From the NCBI GenBank assembly GCA_001247695.2, contig LGRX02035465.1:1-64000 (forward strand): DNA of 64,000 bases, read 5' to 3'. Both the position numbers and the translations under genes were made by a program. Numbering within the stretch: position 1 is the stretch's first letter; each line of letters opens with the position of its first letter. This DNA is from Cymbomonas tetramitiformis (lineage: Eukaryota; Chlorophyta; Pyramimonadophyceae; Pyramimonadales; Pyramimonadaceae). Under the pieces are notes generated by a model, which was given only the letters and a program-made list of their open reading frames with translations, was not told the origin of the DNA and searched no databases. Below, piece after piece: positions 61,500 through 64,000 of this stretch.

Positions 61500-62590
61500 A
61501 ATGGCCGATGGCGTGCTTTATGAAAAGTTGTCCACTTTCAAGGGTACCGAGCCCGGCGGTACGCCATTCGTACCTCACTAGTCGGGACGGAATTTTTGTG
61601 TTGCTGTTTTTTATGGGAGTCAGTGTTACACTCCCTACGTTCGGCATTTGATGAGCAGCATCAGGATGCACACAACAAGCACCGTTTTAATCTCATCGAC
61701 ACTGCCGTCAGCATCAACCCAATCCACAACGCTTGGTCGTATTCCTTGCTCGTCTCGTTGAGCGTCCCTGACTCGGCAGTGGTCGGAGAGCTCCAACTCC
61801 GCTTCGTTTCGTGATCGCAAGAAGCGTGCGATGTATCGATGTTGGAGGTCACGCCAAACCATATCATCCCGCAGCATGATTATCCTCGGGATCACATGGA
61901 GGAGTTGCTCTCAACAATCTTCCCGCCGACATCGACCCTGATGAGCCGCTTATCATGTGTTTCTATATGCATGTCTACGGGTTATTACCACCGTCACCGT
62001 CGGGTGCATCACCCGATCTACGGCAGAGGTGGCGACTCTTGGCGTCTCTGGGACAATGATTATTACAAAGACGTCAACACCTCCCACGTCTGGACACAGC
62101 TCTGGACAACGTGGATCGCGAGGACATCGTCACACACATGCTCGAGGCGTGGGTGGACAACGACTCCGGCAAGGGCATGCAGGTGCAGCAAACCGCCCCC
62201 CTGGTTTCGGCACAAACGAGGATGTTGTTCATGAGGGCGCGGCACTTGCGGTTGGCGGCATGGAGGCGCATTATGACGGCGGTATTGTGGGTATGCGCCC
62301 GCGGCTCCGAGAGCATGTCAGCCTGTCACCGCAGTGCAGCTTATGCAAGAATGTGTGCCGCGGGATGTATTGACCAAGGAGCCGGCTGGGCGAGGAGCAT
62401 GGGGCACTGCCAGGATCAGCGAGGGTGCCACTCTCGGCGGCAGGCCCGTCTGTTCCACCTTTTGGTAGGACATTCATGAACATGATGACCGTCTCCACTT
62501 CGAGCCCTGTAATCACTTGTGCCATGGGGCTTTCCGGCCTCGGCGTGTCTGATGCACCGTTGGTTGAGCGCACAGTCCCCACTAGGTAAT
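61500..62590. other. No supported gene
   Basis: Several overlapping frames on both strands (for example 61957-62373 and 62111-62479) have no recognisable content. Confidence 0.3.
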
Positions 62591-62599
62591 ACGATATGT

Positions 62600-63060
62600 G
62601 TGCCTGACTTTTCCTTGGACCGATTCCATTGGCACCATATAGCTACAAAGTTTCGGCTGCACCATGTACCCATATCGGGTTTAAAGGATTTAGCGCACAC
62701 TTCGGGCACTCATCCGGATTTTCTGGAGCGCACAAGTGGAGAACGGGACCCCCTAAACCTCACCGGGCCACCCGAGCGTTTCTGTGACTGCACTGCCTGA
62801 GCACTGATGCTGTGCATCTGAAGCCAGTCCACCTCTTCCGGCCGAGTTGCCCGAGCTATCGCCCCACCGACAAGCCCGCGCTCACAACCACCACCCTTGT
62901 GTGGCTTGTCCTTGGGCTGATTCCTTTGGCACCATGTAGCCACAAAAGATCGTCTTCACTATGTACCCACACCGGGGATCAAAGGAGTCAGCATACGCTC
63001 CGGGACACTCATCTGAATTTTTCGGAGCTCGCTAGTGGACAACAGAACCCCCTAAGCCGT
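62600..63060 (+). repeat. ~165-bp direct repeat
   Basis: TTGGACCGATTCCATTGGCACCATATAGC...GAACGGGACCCCCTAAACC (about 62614-62760) recurs as TTGGGCTGATTCCTTTGGCACCATGTAGC...AACAGAACCCCCTAAGCC (about 62911-63058), about 75-80% identical. Confidence 0.75.
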
Positions 63061-63395
63061 GTACATGTGCGTCGGGGGGGGTGAATGTATGTATATGCGC
63101 ATTCATCTCTCAAAAGCTTTTCGCGTCATATCCGGGTTAAAACTGTGAGACTAATCCCAACATGTGAGACTATCGCTACATGGTTGTATCAATGCCACGT
63201 GATATGCATTACTTGATTATGAATAATGTCCAGAGACAATGAGCTCACGATCTCAAGTGGTCCTTAGCACGCATAACCGAACTCTTGCTCATAATAATGA
63301 TTGAGCCCGCGCAGGTGATTGACCGCTTGAACAAACACCTGAAGAGAGACATCCGTGCCACCCACAATCCATTTCAGAACCAGCATCGTACGGAA

Positions 63396-63895
63396 TCAGG
63401 GGTAGGACGCCCACATATAGCGCAGGACGCCCACATATAGCGCAGGACGGCCCACATACGCGCAGGACGCCCACACATATAGCGCAGGACGCCCACATAT
63501 AGCGCAGGACGCCACACACACATAGCGCAGGACGCCCACACATAGCGCAGGGCCGCCCACATATGGCACAGGAGCCCACATATAAGCCGCAGAGACGCTC
63601 ACATATAGCGCAGGGCGCACACATATAGCGCAGGGTAGCCCACATATAAGCAGGACGCCCACATATAGCGCAGGATGCCCACATATAGCGCTCACATATA
63701 ACGCAGGACGCCCACATAGCACAGGACGCCCACATATAGGATGCCCACATATAAGCATGAGACGCTACATATAGACGCAGGACGCACATATAGCGCAGGA
63801 CGCCCAAATATAGCGCAGGACGCCCACATATAGCGCAGGACGCCCACATATAGCGCAGGACGCTCACATACAACACAGGACGCCCGAGGACAGCA
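63396..63895 (+). repeat. ~20-bp minisatellite
   Basis: GCAGGACGCCCACATATA and variants repeat about 25 times with irregular losses. The minus-strand ORFs over it (up to 205 aa, Tyr/Cys/Ala-rich) are by-products. Confidence 0.92.
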
Positions 63896-64000
63896 CAGCA
63901 TGCCAACGCATGTGCTCGAATGTAGGTTGCTAGCCTTGCAACTCGGGGTTCGCAGCAGATAACGATCAGCGTCGTATTGAAACGAGGAAAGTCAAACGAG

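Noticed and set aside
63289..63906. 205-aa Cys/Tyr-rich minus-strand protein
   Set aside because: It is the translation of a minisatellite; all three frames give similar repeats.

Overview
The window is eukaryotic nuclear DNA of moderate GC. It is very rich in repeats, with few intact single-copy genes and many layers of nested mobile elements. Spliceosomal GT-AG introns can be traced by reading frame. Candidate TATA elements, low-complexity proteins, minisatellites and several retroelement and DNA-transposon families all fit a protist or algal genome. I lean weakly towards an alga and cannot name the species from sequence alone.

Layout. 0-1.4 kb: a small charged ORF on the minus strand and a 117-bp hairpin. 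1.4-9.9 kb: a Tnp2/EnSpm(CACTA)-like DNA transposon. Its transposase gene resolves into 11 phase-compatible exons (about 1480 codons). All ten introns and both flanks carry copies of a palindromic ACATGGCCATGT-type motif, and 259-bp, ~80-bp and ~225-bp tandem arrays lie outside or between exons. 10.0-13.0 kb: an LTR relic, then an intact 654-aa zinc-finger/HARP-like/3CxxC protein gene. 13-17 kb: decayed LTR pieces and a minisatellite. 17-19.1 kb: an acidic ORF and a truncated gag. 19.4-31.3 kb: a 264-bp MITE; a host-like gene split by a 7.2-kb element with ~650-bp direct terminal repeats, gag-like ORFs and a very divergent reverse transcriptase (RT) ORF that may carry a methyltransferase-like region; then two tandemly duplicated repeat units, one holding a second, inverted MITE copy.

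31.3-36.7 kb: a broken beta-order DNA-methyltransferase-like gene, an F-box gene with a frameshift and small Cys/Trp-rich genes, with six copies of a 20-bp palindrome between or within them. 36.7-42 kb: hairpins, T-arm-like repeats and a decayed minus-strand gag element with its 3' LTR. 42-47.3 kb: more members of a small CxxC / WRxxRxTR protein family, with duplicated upstream modules. 47.6-49.3 kb: a minus-strand gag relic interrupted by a 1073-bp DNA transposon with a 5-bp target duplication. 49.3-52.9 kb: a complete non-autonomous LTR retrotransposon (TG...CA LTRs, 5-bp target duplication) encoding gag only. 53.4-54.6 kb: another LTR split by a 975-bp element with TA duplications. 54.6-57 kb: poorly supported ORFs. 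57.1-58.7 kb: a two-exon gene for a proline-rich single-pass membrane protein. 58.7-64 kb: degenerate repeats ending in a ~20-bp minisatellite.

Most interesting are the RT element at 20.7-27.9 kb, the intron-specific palindrome in the transposase gene, and the 32-47 kb cluster of paralogous small genes and palindromes.
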